Of a DNA stretch of 54,693 nt, positions 17,117 to 25,867 are shown piece after piece. The position numbers and the translations under genes are program-made. The notes beneath the pieces were generated by a model. The model had not been told where the DNA came from. It worked only from the letters and a program-made list of their open reading frames with translations, and did no database searches. This stretch comes from Lysobacterales bacterium (lineage in GTDB: Bacteria > Pseudomonadota > Gammaproteobacteria > Xanthomonadales > Xanthomonadaceae): assembly GCA_017302135.1 (NCBI GenBank), contig JAFLDZ010000024.1:1-54693 (forward strand). The letters run 5' to 3'. How positions within the stretch are numbered: position 1 is the first letter of the stretch; each line of letters starts with the position of its first letter.

Positions 17117-17830
17117 CTATTTCAAACCGCTTTCGCCCTGCGTGAGGACCGGATAGGGATTGATGGCGGTTCCCTGCCACCAACGACGTTCGGGGCCCAG
17201 CAGGAAGATCGCGAAGTGCAGGTGCGGCGCGGCGGGATCGGCGTTGCCCGTGCTGCCGACGTATCCGATGATTTGTCCGCGACGAATGGATTGCTTTTCC
17301 GCGAGGCCATCGGCGTATCGCTGCAGATGAGCGTAGTAGTAGGCGTATCTGCCGGTGGGATCGAACTGGTAGAGCGTCAGTCCGCCCCGCTCGCTGTAGA
17401 ACAGCTTTTCGATATGTCCATCCGCCACCGCGAGCACCGGGGTTCCCGCGGGCGCCATGATGTCGATGGCGTCGTGCGAACGCCCCTGGTCGCGCGCATC
17501 GGTGAATGTGTCGGTAAGCCGGGCGGCGGTCGTGCCTTGAACCGGAATCGACAGGCCTGCGAGTGGCGCTTCGATTTCACCGGTGATCGCCGATTCGCCT
17601 GGCGGATTCCGGATCGAAGCCGTGGCCGGTGACGCCTGGCCTAGGACGCTGCCCGCGGGCGACTCAGGCGTCGACGTCTGTGTCTTCGGAATGGAGGCCG
17701 GTGCAGCGGCCCGACAGGCATCTGAGCAATCCGTGCGCATTGCCTGCGCTGGTGGGCGCCGCATGGCCATCTCGCGATAGCCCAGTGCACCCAACAGCAT
17801 TCCCAACAGCAGCACGCCCAAGTATTTCAT
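17117..17830 (-). CDS. M23-family metallopeptidase (LytM-like endopeptidase)
   Basis: 237 aa with an N-terminal hydrophobic anchor (MKYLGVLLLGMLLGALGY). A Pro/Ser/Thr-rich linker (about 25-90) leads to an M23 domain with all metal and catalytic ligands: H119 and D123 in HDAID, H168 in YAHLQ, and H203/H205 in HLHF. It should cleave peptide cross-links of peptidoglycan in the periplasm. The start at 17830 lies 3 nt after the stop of the L,D-transpeptidase gene, so the two form an operon pairing a cross-linker with a cross-link cutter. Confidence 0.9.
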   Translation of the reverse strand: MKYLGVLLLGMLLGALGYREMAMRRPPAQAMRTDCSDACRAAAPASIPKTQTSTPESPAGSVLGQASPATASIRNPPGESAITGEIEAPLAGLSIPVQGTTAARLTDTFTDARDQGRSHDAIDIMAPAGTPVLAVADGHIEKLFYSERGGLTLYQFDPTGRYAYYYAHLQRYADGLAEKQSIRRGQIIGYVGSTGNADPAAPHLHFAIFLLGPERRWWQGTAINPYPVLTQGESGLK

Positions 17831-17833
17831 CCA

Positions 17834-18793
17834 TTATTCCTGCATCACCACCGGCACCGAAGCGTCCACCGCTGCCGCCAGACGCTCGGCATCCCAATTG
17901 GTCAGGCGGACACAACCATGCGATTGGCGTTTGCCGATGCTGGACGGGGCGGGCGTGCCATGCAGGCCATAGTGCGGTTTGGATAGATCGATCCACCGGG
18001 TGCCCACCGGGTTGTTGGGGCCGGCCGCCAACGTGACTTTGGTATGGCTCGGATCGGCGTCCCAGAACAGCTTGGGATTGTAGTGATAAGTGGGATTCAC
18101 TGCGGTCGCCAGGATCTTCCATTCTCCGATCGGCAGCGGATCGCGTGCACTGCCCGAGGAGACCGGGAACTGGCCGATCGGCTTGCCGGCGCTATCGATG
18201 AGGGTGAGCGTGGAGTCGGACTTGTCCACGACCAGTTTGGATGCCTTCGGCAACCCGGGGATATCCGCGACGTTGGGCACGAGGATCTGCGCGCCGGCCT
18301 TTCGGAAATCCGCCGTCGGATTGAGTTGCTTGAGCAGGACGGGGCTGGCGTGAAAACGCTCGCCCAGCGCCTCTTCGATGGACTCGAACCCGAGTGCCTT
18401 GAGTTTGCTTTGTTCCAGCATGCCCCTGGGCAGTTTGGCGAAGGCTTGCCCCACGTCCTCCGCTGTCAGCGTGTACGCGATTACCGCGGCTGGCGCATCG
18501 GCGTTGAGTACCGCCCAGGTCGCGGGGTCGAGTTCGCCAGTGCCGGGCAGGCCGCGTGCGATTTGATAGCCGCGCACGGCGCGACGCTGGTTGGAACCGA
18601 TGCGGCCGTCGATCTCGCCGGGGGAAAACTGGGCGCGATCCAGAAGTACCTGCGCCCGCAGCTGTCCGGCAACGCCCGTCGTTGTGGTCGGCAGATTTGC
18701 AGCGTCCGCGAGAGACGCATCCTGGGCATGCGTCGGCATCGCCCAAACGGATGCGGTCAACGCGAGTGCGACGAACAGAGTGGATTTGGTCAT
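17834..18793 (-). CDS. L,D-transpeptidase (YkuD/ErfK family)
   Basis: 319 aa with a signal peptide (cleaved about residue 23, PTHAQ). A peptidoglycan-binding-1-like domain follows (about 40-95, DGRIGSNQRRAVRGYQIARG), then a LysM-like stretch (about 110-175), then the YkuD catalytic domain with HGTPAPSSIGK and SHGCVRLT (nucleophile Cys294). It forms 3-3 cross-links or attaches proteins to meso-DAP in the periplasm. It is first in a two-gene operon with the M23 peptidase. Confidence 0.92.
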   Translation of the reverse strand: MTKSTLFVALALTASVWAMPTHAQDASLADAANLPTTTTGVAGQLRAQVLLDRAQFSPGEIDGRIGSNQRRAVRGYQIARGLPGTGELDPATWAVLNADAPAAVIAYTLTAEDVGQAFAKLPRGMLEQSKLKALGFESIEEALGERFHASPVLLKQLNPTADFRKAGAQILVPNVADIPGLPKASKLVVDKSDSTLTLIDSAGKPIGQFPVSSGSARDPLPIGEWKILATAVNPTYHYNPKLFWDADPSHTKVTLAAGPNNPVGTRWIDLSKPHYGLHGTPAPSSIGKRQSHGCVRLTNWDAERLAAAVDASVPVVMQE

Positions 18794-19535
18794 GAGGGTG
18801 CGCCTTTATGTGCAGAGAGCTTTCGGTAGAGTCGACTGGTGATAAACGCACTGCGGAGCAGCGCATTCTCAAAACACAGTCGACCGAACTGATGCAGAGT
18901 CTATCGCGGCATGGTTCAACGCACTATCACGTGCATTGTGCACGCCGCGCACGATGCCAGCTTGCAAACGCCATGCTCTGGCATGGTTTCCTTGCAACGT
19001 GCGCCGTGGTCCTCCGAAGAATCTCCGAAGGGTCCCTGGAAGTTTTCCGCGCTGCGTCGTTTACGTGGAGAGGGGCAGGATGCCGCCATCGCAGCAACCG
19101 GAACGCTTCCAATGAAACGTATCGATGAAACACTTCCCTCGGCAAACAGGTTGCCGAGCTCAACGCCGTAGTACCGGGCATCGTGTCGCGTAGAGTCATG
19201 CAGATTGAACTTGCCCCCGCTTCACGGACACCCGGATAAGCGATTCAATATCGTCACCTCGCACAAGCTCCGCGCATCACCGATAGGGTGCTGCATTGGC
19301 GCGCCGCTCGATCTCGTTCGCGACTTCGGCGAGAAGCGGATATTGCATAACAAACCACGAGCGGGCTTTTCGTAGCCCGGGTAAGTGCACAGCACGCACC
19401 CGGGGAAACGCAAGCAGCGCAAATATCCGTGGCAGTCGAAGATCAAAAAACCCGGGTGCGGCCTGCGGCCTTACCCGGGCTACTCGCTACTCGCTATGGT
19501 CCTGTGCCCATGATCAAGCCTACGGCCCTTCAAAG
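18794..19535. other. 740-bp intergenic region containing repeats, no gene
   Basis: Upstream of the L,D-transpeptidase and downstream of the GyrB-like gene. It holds copy 2 of repeat A (19272-19308) and a REP-type palindrome (19372-19483). The part next to the transpeptidase (18794-19250) probably carries its promoter; I see no conserved coding frame. Confidence 0.55.
19272..19483. repeat. Dispersed repeat A, copy 2, plus REP-type palindrome
   Basis: 19272-19308 matches repeat A copy 1 at 16899-16935 with scattered changes. It is followed by a palindromic element whose ends GTAGCCCGGGTAAG (19372-19385) and CTTACCCGGGCTAC (19470-19483) are exact reverse complements, with internal CACCCGGG/CCCGGGTG arms. 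The same 'TAGCCCGG ... CCGGGCTA' theme recurs at 47346-47440 and 49492-49583. Confidence 0.75.
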
Positions 19536-20171
19536 TCATATTGAAGAATGCTCTATTTTCAAATCGGGCAACAGGTGTCGAACGCGAGATAACGCGTTAT
19601 CGAGCAGGCCAGCGTCGAACAGGACGTTGTTAACAAGAATCTCTTCATCCAGACGGAATCGCATCACTGTCGTATCCGCTCCTTGCGCTGCTCCGATTGG
19701 CTGAGCTTCACGCAACACGCCCTTCTCAAACAGATACGTCGCTTCACGATCAGACCATCGCGTGAAGACCATCATCCTCTCACTGAACGCATTGAGCACT
19801 GCAAGCCCAAGATTGCAAAGCTCGTGGCCGACATGGAGGTGCTTCTTTTGATTATGGCATCCAGCGAGATGTGAGAGAAACACATGCGCCACTTGCTCTT
19901 CAGCCGGTCTATCAGGATCCAATGGCATGCCGGCATCGTAGGTCACTTCGACATTTGATCCATCTATGTCGATCCGAACAAAAGTACAACGCTTGTCGAT
20001 CGCACAGTCTGCAGCATGACAAAGTGATTGCAAAAGCAGCTCGACGGGAACGCAAGGATCATTGAGGGCGCCTACATACATAGCTGGCCTGCGTCGTATT
20101 GCCTCCAGGCCGCTCAGAACTTCGATTTTGGTCGGGTCGTAGATTTTGGACTCTGCCATGGAGGGCACCAT
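19536..20171 (-). CDS. GyrB/ParE-like N-terminal fragment, probable pseudo-ATPase
   Basis: 211 aa resembling only the GHKL ATPase domain of type II topoisomerase B subunits. The opening YDPTKIEVLSGLEAIRRRPA followed by MYVG is almost canonical, and LAVLNAFSERM and TTVMRF match later strands. The ATP-site motifs are lost. The usual E..VDNS.DEA helix reads QSLCHAADCAID (His where the essential Asn should be, Gln where the Glu should be), DNGRGIP is DAGMPLD, and the GGLHGVG lid is VGHELCNLG. The transducer and TOPRIM domains are absent. The start at 20171 or 20159 is uncertain (no good RBS). It lies 81 nt downstream of module 1, with repeat B between. It may be a decoy or gyrase-binding protein; this is inference. 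Confidence 0.7.
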   Translation of the reverse strand: MVPSMAESKIYDPTKIEVLSGLEAIRRRPAMYVGALNDPCVPVELLLQSLCHAADCAIDKRCTFVRIDIDGSNVEVTYDAGMPLDPDRPAEEQVAHVFLSHLAGCHNQKKHLHVGHELCNLGLAVLNAFSERMMVFTRWSDREATYLFEKGVLREAQPIGAAQGADTTVMRFRLDEEILVNNVLFDAGLLDNALSRVRHLLPDLKIEHSSI

Positions 20172-20191
20172 TATGTCTTGGGGCTGTTTTC

Positions 20192-20226
20192 GGCCAGAAA
20201 CAGACGTTGGCAATTGAACCTGACCC
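20192..20226. repeat. 35-bp exact repeat B, copy 2
   Basis: Identical to 17072-17106. It lies between the unknown module-1 gene (stop at 20253) and the GyrB-like gene. The frame of the latter stays open through it (MPTSVSGRKQ), but this is repeat-derived and unlikely to be translated. Confidence 0.8.
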
Positions 20227-20252
20227 TATTTTTCAGAGGCGAGCTCGAAGAA

Positions 20253-21029
20253 CTAAGCCGATTCGGGGTACCACGCTGCCGGGCATGGCCAGATCTCATC
20301 GGACTGCCCCATTAAATGGCGCGTCGCGAAGCCGTTTCTTGCGGCATTGCTGGGGTGTCTCAGAAATTCCAACATGGCCCTGAACTGAGGTTTGACGTTG
20401 GTGTCCTTGTCGGCGCCATTGCAGAAAAAGTCTGCCACGACGGCGGTGAGCACGGCGAACAGATCCATTTGCGGCGTCGGCAGACGCAGGTGCTGCGTGC
20501 CTAGGCCTGGACCGCGATCCAGGGTGATCTTGTCAGGTGTGGTGCGCGCCAACTGGGCCACCACCGACTTGAGCTTGGCCTCGTCGAGTCTACTGTCGAC
20601 GTCACGCTGAACATGGAAAATTGGGTGATATGCGGTTGGCTTTTCCGCCTTTTCCATATCGAAGTGCATTGCGTCGATCTCGACCAGGTCGCGCCCGTCA
20701 TCTTCGCGAATCGTAGTCGAGAAGACCGATAGCGAGCACCGACCCTGTACCAAGTACGGCGCGGTCGCGCCCGACCTCAAGTGGAACCCGCCGTCGATGA
20801 CCAGGGTGTTGCGGTGCGAGGCACCACGCTTTCCCGAAGCGGCCTTCTGTGGTGCATTGGCAATGCAAATCGGGTGCGCTGGCGATAGATCGATACTGCC
20901 GTCATCCTTAAGCGTCTCCGTCAGGCGGGCGGGGAATAAGAGCTGCGCCTGATGCCGACTGATCAGCGGCTTGAGCTTAGCTTCCCAGTCCATCCAGTAG
21001 CGATGGAAGGTGTCGAATTCGCGTGCCAT
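20253..21029 (-). CDS. Unknown protein, fourth gene of kinase/methyltransferase module 1
   Basis: 258 aa, soluble, not recognised with confidence. Visible features are a short charged N-terminal helix, a central YHPIFHVQRD (about residues 133-142), and later LRLPTPQMDLFAVLTAVVAD (about 180-199), an arrangement that reminds me of DUF2290-type proteins. The start at 21029 is 3 nt after the receiver gene stop, with GGAG inside the end of that gene, so it is tightly coupled. It could be the effector of the module. No nuclease motif was found by eye. Confidence 0.7.
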   Translation of the reverse strand: MAREFDTFHRYWMDWEAKLKPLISRHQAQLLFPARLTETLKDDGSIDLSPAHPICIANAPQKAASGKRGASHRNTLVIDGGFHLRSGATAPYLVQGRCSLSVFSTTIREDDGRDLVEIDAMHFDMEKAEKPTAYHPIFHVQRDVDSRLDEAKLKSVVAQLARTTPDKITLDRGPGLGTQHLRLPTPQMDLFAVLTAVVADFFCNGADKDTNVKPQFRAMLEFLRHPSNAARNGFATRHLMGQSDEIWPCPAAWYPESA

Positions 21030-21032
21030 CGG

Positions 21033-22121
21033 TCAGCTCCGCAGCATCGGGCCGAGTTCGTCGAACTCGGATTCCAAGATGCGCGACAGACTGGCGCCCA
21101 GCGGAACCCAATCAGGATTGACCGCCGCTTCATCTTGTCGGATCGCTTTTTCCGTGAGCACGCAGTAGTACGCCATGGCATGGCCTTCAGGATCCACGCG
21201 CTCGAGGTTCTGGCCTTCCAAGCCAAGAGCGTGTGCGATGTCACCGCCCACCCCATCGATCAGTGCGGCCAGGTCTTCTTTCCAGTAATAAGGTCCTAAG
21301 ACGTCGAACGGTCCGGTGTAGCGGCACCCCGCCACAAGCGCCTGCGTGGCAGGCAGTTCGAAGCTGTCTGGGGACAGGTTCACGAAAGCTGCAGCGGCGA
21401 CGGGATTCAGGATCGGCCCCGGAAAAGCGAGCACGAAGTTGTACAGCCAGTAGCTCAGCTGCGCTCCGTAGTGCACCGAATTAGGCACACCGGCGGCCGG
21501 GCCAAAGGCGAAAAAGTTGCTGCTCTGGGTCGTATACCCGAGGAGGTCCGCCTGCAGTCCAACGCGTCCAACCAGCTTGGCCAGGATACCGGCTGGCCCT
21601 AAGTCGCTTTCGAGCACCTCAGGCCGCTTCTCGATCAACTCGCGCATCATCTCGAAGCCTTGCCAGATGCCCTTCAGATGCGGCATTAGAGAATGGGCAA
21701 GGTCTAGATTCGCCGCGAGCAATGTTCGGGGAATGAAAATCGCGTTGTCGCCCTCCTTGGCCATGCGCTTCAATAGCTCTAGATTCATCAGCCCAGTTGG
21801 GTGGTGCCCCTTGTTGTACCTGCATACCGGAATTCCAAGTATCTGGAAGGCTTGGCGGTATTCGGTCTGCGTGCTAAGAAGGCCATGTTGGCGCGACAGG
21901 TCGGTATCGAGCATTACTAGGTCGATGCGTTCGCGCGCGACTAAGGTCTGCAGTTTGGCTACCAGTTGCTCTTCGATCGGCCCGGAGGTGTCAAAGCTGG
22001 CTTTGAGTTCTAGCAGGCCACTTTGCGCGGCGTTAAGAACATCAATACCTTCGACCGCCGCTCCGCCCGCCTGCACGCGCGCGATGAAATCCGATTCGTC
22101 TTCAATGAGCAGAACGCGCAT
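21033..22121 (-). CDS. Receiver-domain protein of module 1 with novel C-terminal domain
   Basis: 362 aa. The N-terminal ~120 residues look like a response-regulator receiver: MRVLLIEDESDF (acidic pair E7/D8) and DLVMLDTDLS (Asp72 or Asp74 as phospho-acceptor). The switch Thr/Ser and the invariant Lys are not evident (strand 5 reads NAIFIPRT), so it is atypical. The C-terminal ~240 residues have no DNA-binding helix-turn-helix and are not recognised. It starts 3 nt after the kinase stop, with GGAAG inside the kinase gene. It is probably the phospho-partner of the upstream double-GHKL protein. Confidence 0.75.
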   Translation of the reverse strand: MRVLLIEDESDFIARVQAGGAAVEGIDVLNAAQSGLLELKASFDTSGPIEEQLVAKLQTLVARERIDLVMLDTDLSRQHGLLSTQTEYRQAFQILGIPVCRYNKGHHPTGLMNLELLKRMAKEGDNAIFIPRTLLAANLDLAHSLMPHLKGIWQGFEMMRELIEKRPEVLESDLGPAGILAKLVGRVGLQADLLGYTTQSSNFFAFGPAAGVPNSVHYGAQLSYWLYNFVLAFPGPILNPVAAAAFVNLSPDSFELPATQALVAGCRYTGPFDVLGPYYWKEDLAALIDGVGGDIAHALGLEGQNLERVDPEGHAMAYYCVLTEKAIRQDEAAVNPDWVPLGASLSRILESEFDELGPMLRS

Positions 22122-22124
22122 GCG

Positions 22125-24548
22125 TTAGCTTCCTTTCGCTTCCAGCGGTAGGGTAACTTTGAAAGCAGTCGCAAAGCCAGGCGGGGCATCTTCGAGGAGT
22201 TCGATGCGTCCACTCAGACTCTGCACTACCTGCTTGACCACGCTTAAACCAAGCCCGAGGCCCGATCCTAGTGGATTGTCTTCGTCGGTCGACGCCGTCG
22301 TAGTGAACAACGGGTCCCAGATGCGCGTTCGGACATAGCCCGGGATGCCGATGCCGTTGTCGGCGCACACCAATGTGTGGTGGGTGCCCTCGTTGGTGGC
22401 ATACAGGCGAATCCGTCGCGGCTCGCCGGGTACTTTCGGAATCAGCGCCTTCATCGCGTTGGTCATCAAATTCATGACGATGCCGTTGTAGGCCGCCACT
22501 GGCACCGCCGGGCCTGGCAGCTTCCCGTCGATATCCAGCGCAACGTTAATGCCGTAGCGATCGGCGAGGTGCCCGAGCGTCTTGGCGGTAAAGTTGATTT
22601 GCGCCTTGGCCTTGAACGTCTGGGGCTTCAACTCGCGCGCTTTATCGACGATCAAGCGCATGTAGTCGCGAAAATGCCCCAACTCGTTTCCATAAGCGCG
22701 AAGTTGCGTCAGCGCCGCGGTCACTTCCGCGCCTGGTCGAGGCAACTTGTCGAGGAGCTCCGTCGCGTGCGTGAGTGTGGCCAGGCTTTTCTCGAATTCA
22801 TGGGTCAAAAGCCCCGCCATGACGCCCATCATGGACATCACTTCCAAAGATCGCCTGGCGTCGTCCGAATAGGCTGCAGCTTCGGCGAATTGGTCCTGGG
22901 CCTGGGTGAGTTGCTCGACGACGCGGCGCCGGTAGTCCGGATCGATGTTGGGAGAAGACTTGATTTCCTCAATCGCGGCGGTAAGAGATGTACGCGCCTG
23001 CTTCTGCTTGTCCCGGAGCTTTTTCTCTTCCAACTTCAATCGTTGGGCGCGATCGTGGTGCGCGAGCAGTTCCACAGCAAACCTCGCCACATGCCACAAC
23101 AGGCGAAAGGCGCCGTTGCTGCGCAGCGACTCGCGGTCCATGTTCGGCTGCAGCCAGTCGTCTGAAGCGAGGCTGTCCGCTGGGCGCTTTTGCGTGGTGA
23201 TGTGGATACGCCCGACCAACTGCGCACCGCGCGGCAATGCGAGCATTGGATTGAGCTTGGGGTTTTCCCGAGCGCCTGGCTTCATCGGATAGTAGACCGG
23301 TGTAAACACGGACTGCCAAGATCGCTCGTTGCGCGCCTTGCTGGCATCCACGCCCAGCCAGTCGCTGCCGCGATCGGAATAAGCCGGCATGGCGAAGCCG
23401 TTGTCGACGATCGCTAGGGAAGCTGCTTCGCTCAACCAGCGCTGCGCGATCTTGCCGTTGACCGGCAGGTTGGAAAAGGTGCCTGCACGACGCGGGAAGA
23501 ATCGGATGTCGATGAACACCGGCGAGTGAAGCCGCAACGACATCGGCAAGTGGGAAACGTCTTCCAGCTCGAGCGGCAGGCCGCGCTCGTCTGCATCCTG
23601 CCCCGGCTTGAGCTTCAAGGCGTTAGCAGAATAGTCGCGCGCGACATCGACCAGCGGGAACCAGCCTTCGTCGAGCACCTTTTCGCTTCGGTCCCAGAAA
23701 ACTTTGTAATTCAGGCGTCCGGATTCGGTGACCTGGATGCGAACTCGGCCCACGAAGGCCTTGAGAATCTCCGACGCCACGTTCGGTGGCACCAATTCCG
23801 GCGTGCTGGCGGCATTGGTGAAGCTGACCGTGAAGCCCGGATCGCGATCGTCTTTGGGCGCGGTGTCCTTGTGGCTGAAGGCAAAGGCCGGACGCTCTAG
23901 GCCGGCGGCCGGGTCGGTCAGGCGTAGAATGTCGGTTTTAACCTTCGCGACCGAGATTGCCTCGGCTTCATCGCGCAGTTGCTCGATACGCAAGGTCGTA
24001 CCCGTCGCCTCGCCGGGCTTGGCTAGGCGCACGCGATAGTCAATGGTGACTTCGCCGATCTTCTGGGCTTGGGCGATCTTGGTCCAGTCGAAAGTGGCAG
24101 TGAGTTTCGTGCGCGCTCCGACGCGTCCGCCCGGTACGTCAGCGACGGTCGTCAGTTCCACCATGCGGCCCAGGTACCGCGCCGAAAACCGCCCTACGCC
24201 CTTCGAGCCGGCCATCGCGCGGCCGAAGCGGCGCGAGTAGCGTTGCTTGCCCTTCGCCGGTGAGCTAACAACCATCCAGTTATTAAGGAATTCGCTTTCC
24301 GTCAGCCCATGACCGTGGTCGGCGACCACGATATGCGTGTCATCCAGGGTGATCTGGCAATCGGGCGAGTCTGCGTCGTAAGCATTCTTGATGAGCTCGG
24401 CAAGCGCGATCTCGGGCTTGCTGACTAAGCGCTCACCCAGTTCTTCGAAAAGCGCAGCGCTGACGCTGAAGGTGGCGTGCTTGACCTCGTCGGGGTCGGC
24501 GCCCCGGGAGGGCGCGACCGCTTTGCCTTCTCCCGCCTTATGCACCAT
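22125..24548 (-). CDS. Double-GHKL histidine-kinase-like ATPase, module 1
   Basis: 807 aa with no membrane segments. The N-terminal MORC/Hsp90-like GHKL domain has the N-box ELIKNAYDAD (51-60), ADHGHGL (76-82) and GSKGVGRFSARYLG (114-127). A middle domain (about 200-500) is not recognised. A coiled-coil region (about 515-560) precedes a HisKA-like helix (MAGLLTHEFEKSL, candidate phospho-His about 583). A second, histidine-kinase GHKL domain follows (NLMTNAMKAL, CADNGIGIP about 728-736, GSGLGLGLSVVKQ about 761). Having two ATPase domains in one chain is unusual. The Shine-Dalgarno GGAGAGG overlaps the methyltransferase stop. It is cotranscribed with methyltransferase, receiver and unknown genes. 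Confidence 0.88.
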   Translation of the reverse strand: MVHKAGEGKAVAPSRGADPDEVKHATFSVSAALFEELGERLVSKPEIALAELIKNAYDADSPDCQITLDDTHIVVADHGHGLTESEFLNNWMVVSSPAKGKQRYSRRFGRAMAGSKGVGRFSARYLGRMVELTTVADVPGGRVGARTKLTATFDWTKIAQAQKIGEVTIDYRVRLAKPGEATGTTLRIEQLRDEAEAISVAKVKTDILRLTDPAAGLERPAFAFSHKDTAPKDDRDPGFTVSFTNAASTPELVPPNVASEILKAFVGRVRIQVTESGRLNYKVFWDRSEKVLDEGWFPLVDVARDYSANALKLKPGQDADERGLPLELEDVSHLPMSLRLHSPVFIDIRFFPRRAGTFSNLPVNGKIAQRWLSEAASLAIVDNGFAMPAYSDRGSDWLGVDASKARNERSWQSVFTPVYYPMKPGARENPKLNPMLALPRGAQLVGRIHITTQKRPADSLASDDWLQPNMDRESLRSNGAFRLLWHVARFAVELLAHHDRAQRLKLEEKKLRDKQKQARTSLTAAIEEIKSSPNIDPDYRRRVVEQLTQAQDQFAEAAAYSDDARRSLEVMSMMGVMAGLLTHEFEKSLATLTHATELLDKLPRPGAEVTAALTQLRAYGNELGHFRDYMRLIVDKARELKPQTFKAKAQINFTAKTLGHLADRYGINVALDIDGKLPGPAVPVAAYNGIVMNLMTNAMKALIPKVPGEPRRIRLYATNEGTHHTLVCADNGIGIPGYVRTRIWDPLFTTTASTDEDNPLGSGLGLGLSVVKQVVQSLSGRIELLEDAPPGFATAFKVTLPLEAKGS

Positions 24549-24559
24549 CGTACCTCTCC

Positions 24560-25867
24560 TTAGTCCCCGAACCGCTGCAGCACCGCGTTGAGCTGGCGCA
24601 CTTCGATCTTACGAAGATTGTTCGAATGGTGCACCAGGCGCCGACTAAAATCGTAAGCGCGCAGGCGTGAAGCCAGCTTAGCAAGCTTAGGCTTGGATCG
24701 CTGGGTCAGCACGGCATACACCGAGCCCACCGCAACCGCACCGATCTCGTTTACCACGACTTTGGGGGCCTTGCCCACGAACCCGGACGAGACTAGCAGG
24801 GCCGGCGCCGGGTGGGAAACGTAGCGCGCCCACTCCGAGCGGTTGGTACAAGTCGAATAGCGCTTCCAGCGCGTGCCCACGCTGTCCAAGTACGCAGACA
24901 GCTCAGGCGACCAATGTGCCTTGTCGCTGCGGATTAGCCAGCAGCGCGCCCCTACCTGCACAAAATCACGCAGGAAGGTCTCGGCGTCGAGCACTTCGGT
25001 GTCCTTGGCCAGCCGGCGAAGGCTGGTTACACACGGCGCCACGTCGCGTCGTTTTTTCAATCCGTAATACAGGCGCTGTTGCTCGGTCAGGACGAAGATC
25101 TCCTGCCCGCCCGGGCTCAGGCCGCGTAGCGCATGCACGTTGCCGTCGCGATCCGCATAGGGCAACACCGACTTCGCGGTACCCGAGGGCGAGGTGAAGG
25201 TGCGCACGGTGCCATTGCGGCCGATTTCGCCAAAGGACCACCGGCCCTTGGTGCCGCGCTTGTCGATGATGACCACCGAAGCGGTGGTGAGCACGCGCGG
25301 AAAGATATCGGCATCGAAGCGGTAGACCTGTACGTCCCAGCGTTGTTCATGCAAGTACGCACGAAACTCTGCCGCGCTCGGACGCGTGACCCACTCGAAG
25401 GGAACCAGTTGCACGACCAAGCCATCGTCGCGAGTGCGCAGCAGCGCCTGCAGCATGAAAAGGACGAATACGTTCGCCGTGTCTTTCAGGCGCGTGCCAC
25501 TTTCATGCTCAAGGCGATCGAGAACAGCCGTGCGCCAAAGCGGATCCAGATGCGCCGACCTGATGAATGGGGGGTTGCCGATGGACAGGCTGGCCTTGTT
25601 ACCGCGCCAGGCCATGGCGTCGCCCTGCACCACCTGCGCCGCCTGCGGCAGGCCAGCTCGCGTGATTTTATGACGATCCTGTTCCACGCCCACGTAACGG
25701 GCAAAGCGTGCCTTCGCTGAGCGGGCAAAGCGAGCGTCGCCTGCCCCCAAGTCGAGAACGGAAGGGAAAACGACCCCGTCTCGCTGCGCCAAGGCCAAAT
25801 CCCACAGCAGGTCGACCACGTCCGGAGGAGTGGCGACTTGGCAGCGCTGCAGGTGCTCGGCTTTCAC
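24560..25867 (-). CDS. N6-adenine-type DNA methyltransferase, module 1
   Basis: 435 aa from a GTG start at 25867, chosen because AAGG lies 8 nt upstream and the protein then begins at the family-like 'HLQRCQVATPPDVVDLLWDL' region. The longer frame to 26044 has atypical composition. SAM-binding motif I is VLDLGAGDARFA (about 37-48), and catalytic motif IV is NPPF (98-101), as in Eco57I/HsdM-like enzymes. The C-terminal half probably recognises the target. No nuclease motif is visible. It heads a four-gene operon with the double-GHKL ATPase 11 nt downstream. Confidence 0.85.
   Translation of the reverse strand: MKAEHLQRCQVATPPDVVDLLWDLALAQRDGVVFPSVLDLGAGDARFARSAKARFARYVGVEQDRHKITRAGLPQAAQVVQGDAMAWRGNKASLSIGNPPFIRSAHLDPLWRTAVLDRLEHESGTRLKDTANVFVLFMLQALLRTRDDGLVVQLVPFEWVTRPSAAEFRAYLHEQRWDVQVYRFDADIFPRVLTTASVVIIDKRGTKGRWSFGEIGRNGTVRTFTSPSGTAKSVLPYADRDGNVHALRGLSPGGQEIFVLTEQQRLYYGLKKRRDVAPCVTSLRRLAKDTEVLDAETFLRDFVQVGARCWLIRSDKAHWSPELSAYLDSVGTRWKRYSTCTNRSEWARYVSHPAPALLVSSGFVGKAPKVVVNEIGAVAVGSVYAVLTQRSKPKLAKLASRLRAYDFSRRLVHHSNNLRKIEVRQLNAVLQRFGD

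Noticed and set aside
20172..20213. Upstream ATG for the GyrB-like protein at 20213
   Set aside because: It begins inside exact repeat B, and the added residues are encoded by the repeat. 20171 or 20159 is more plausible.
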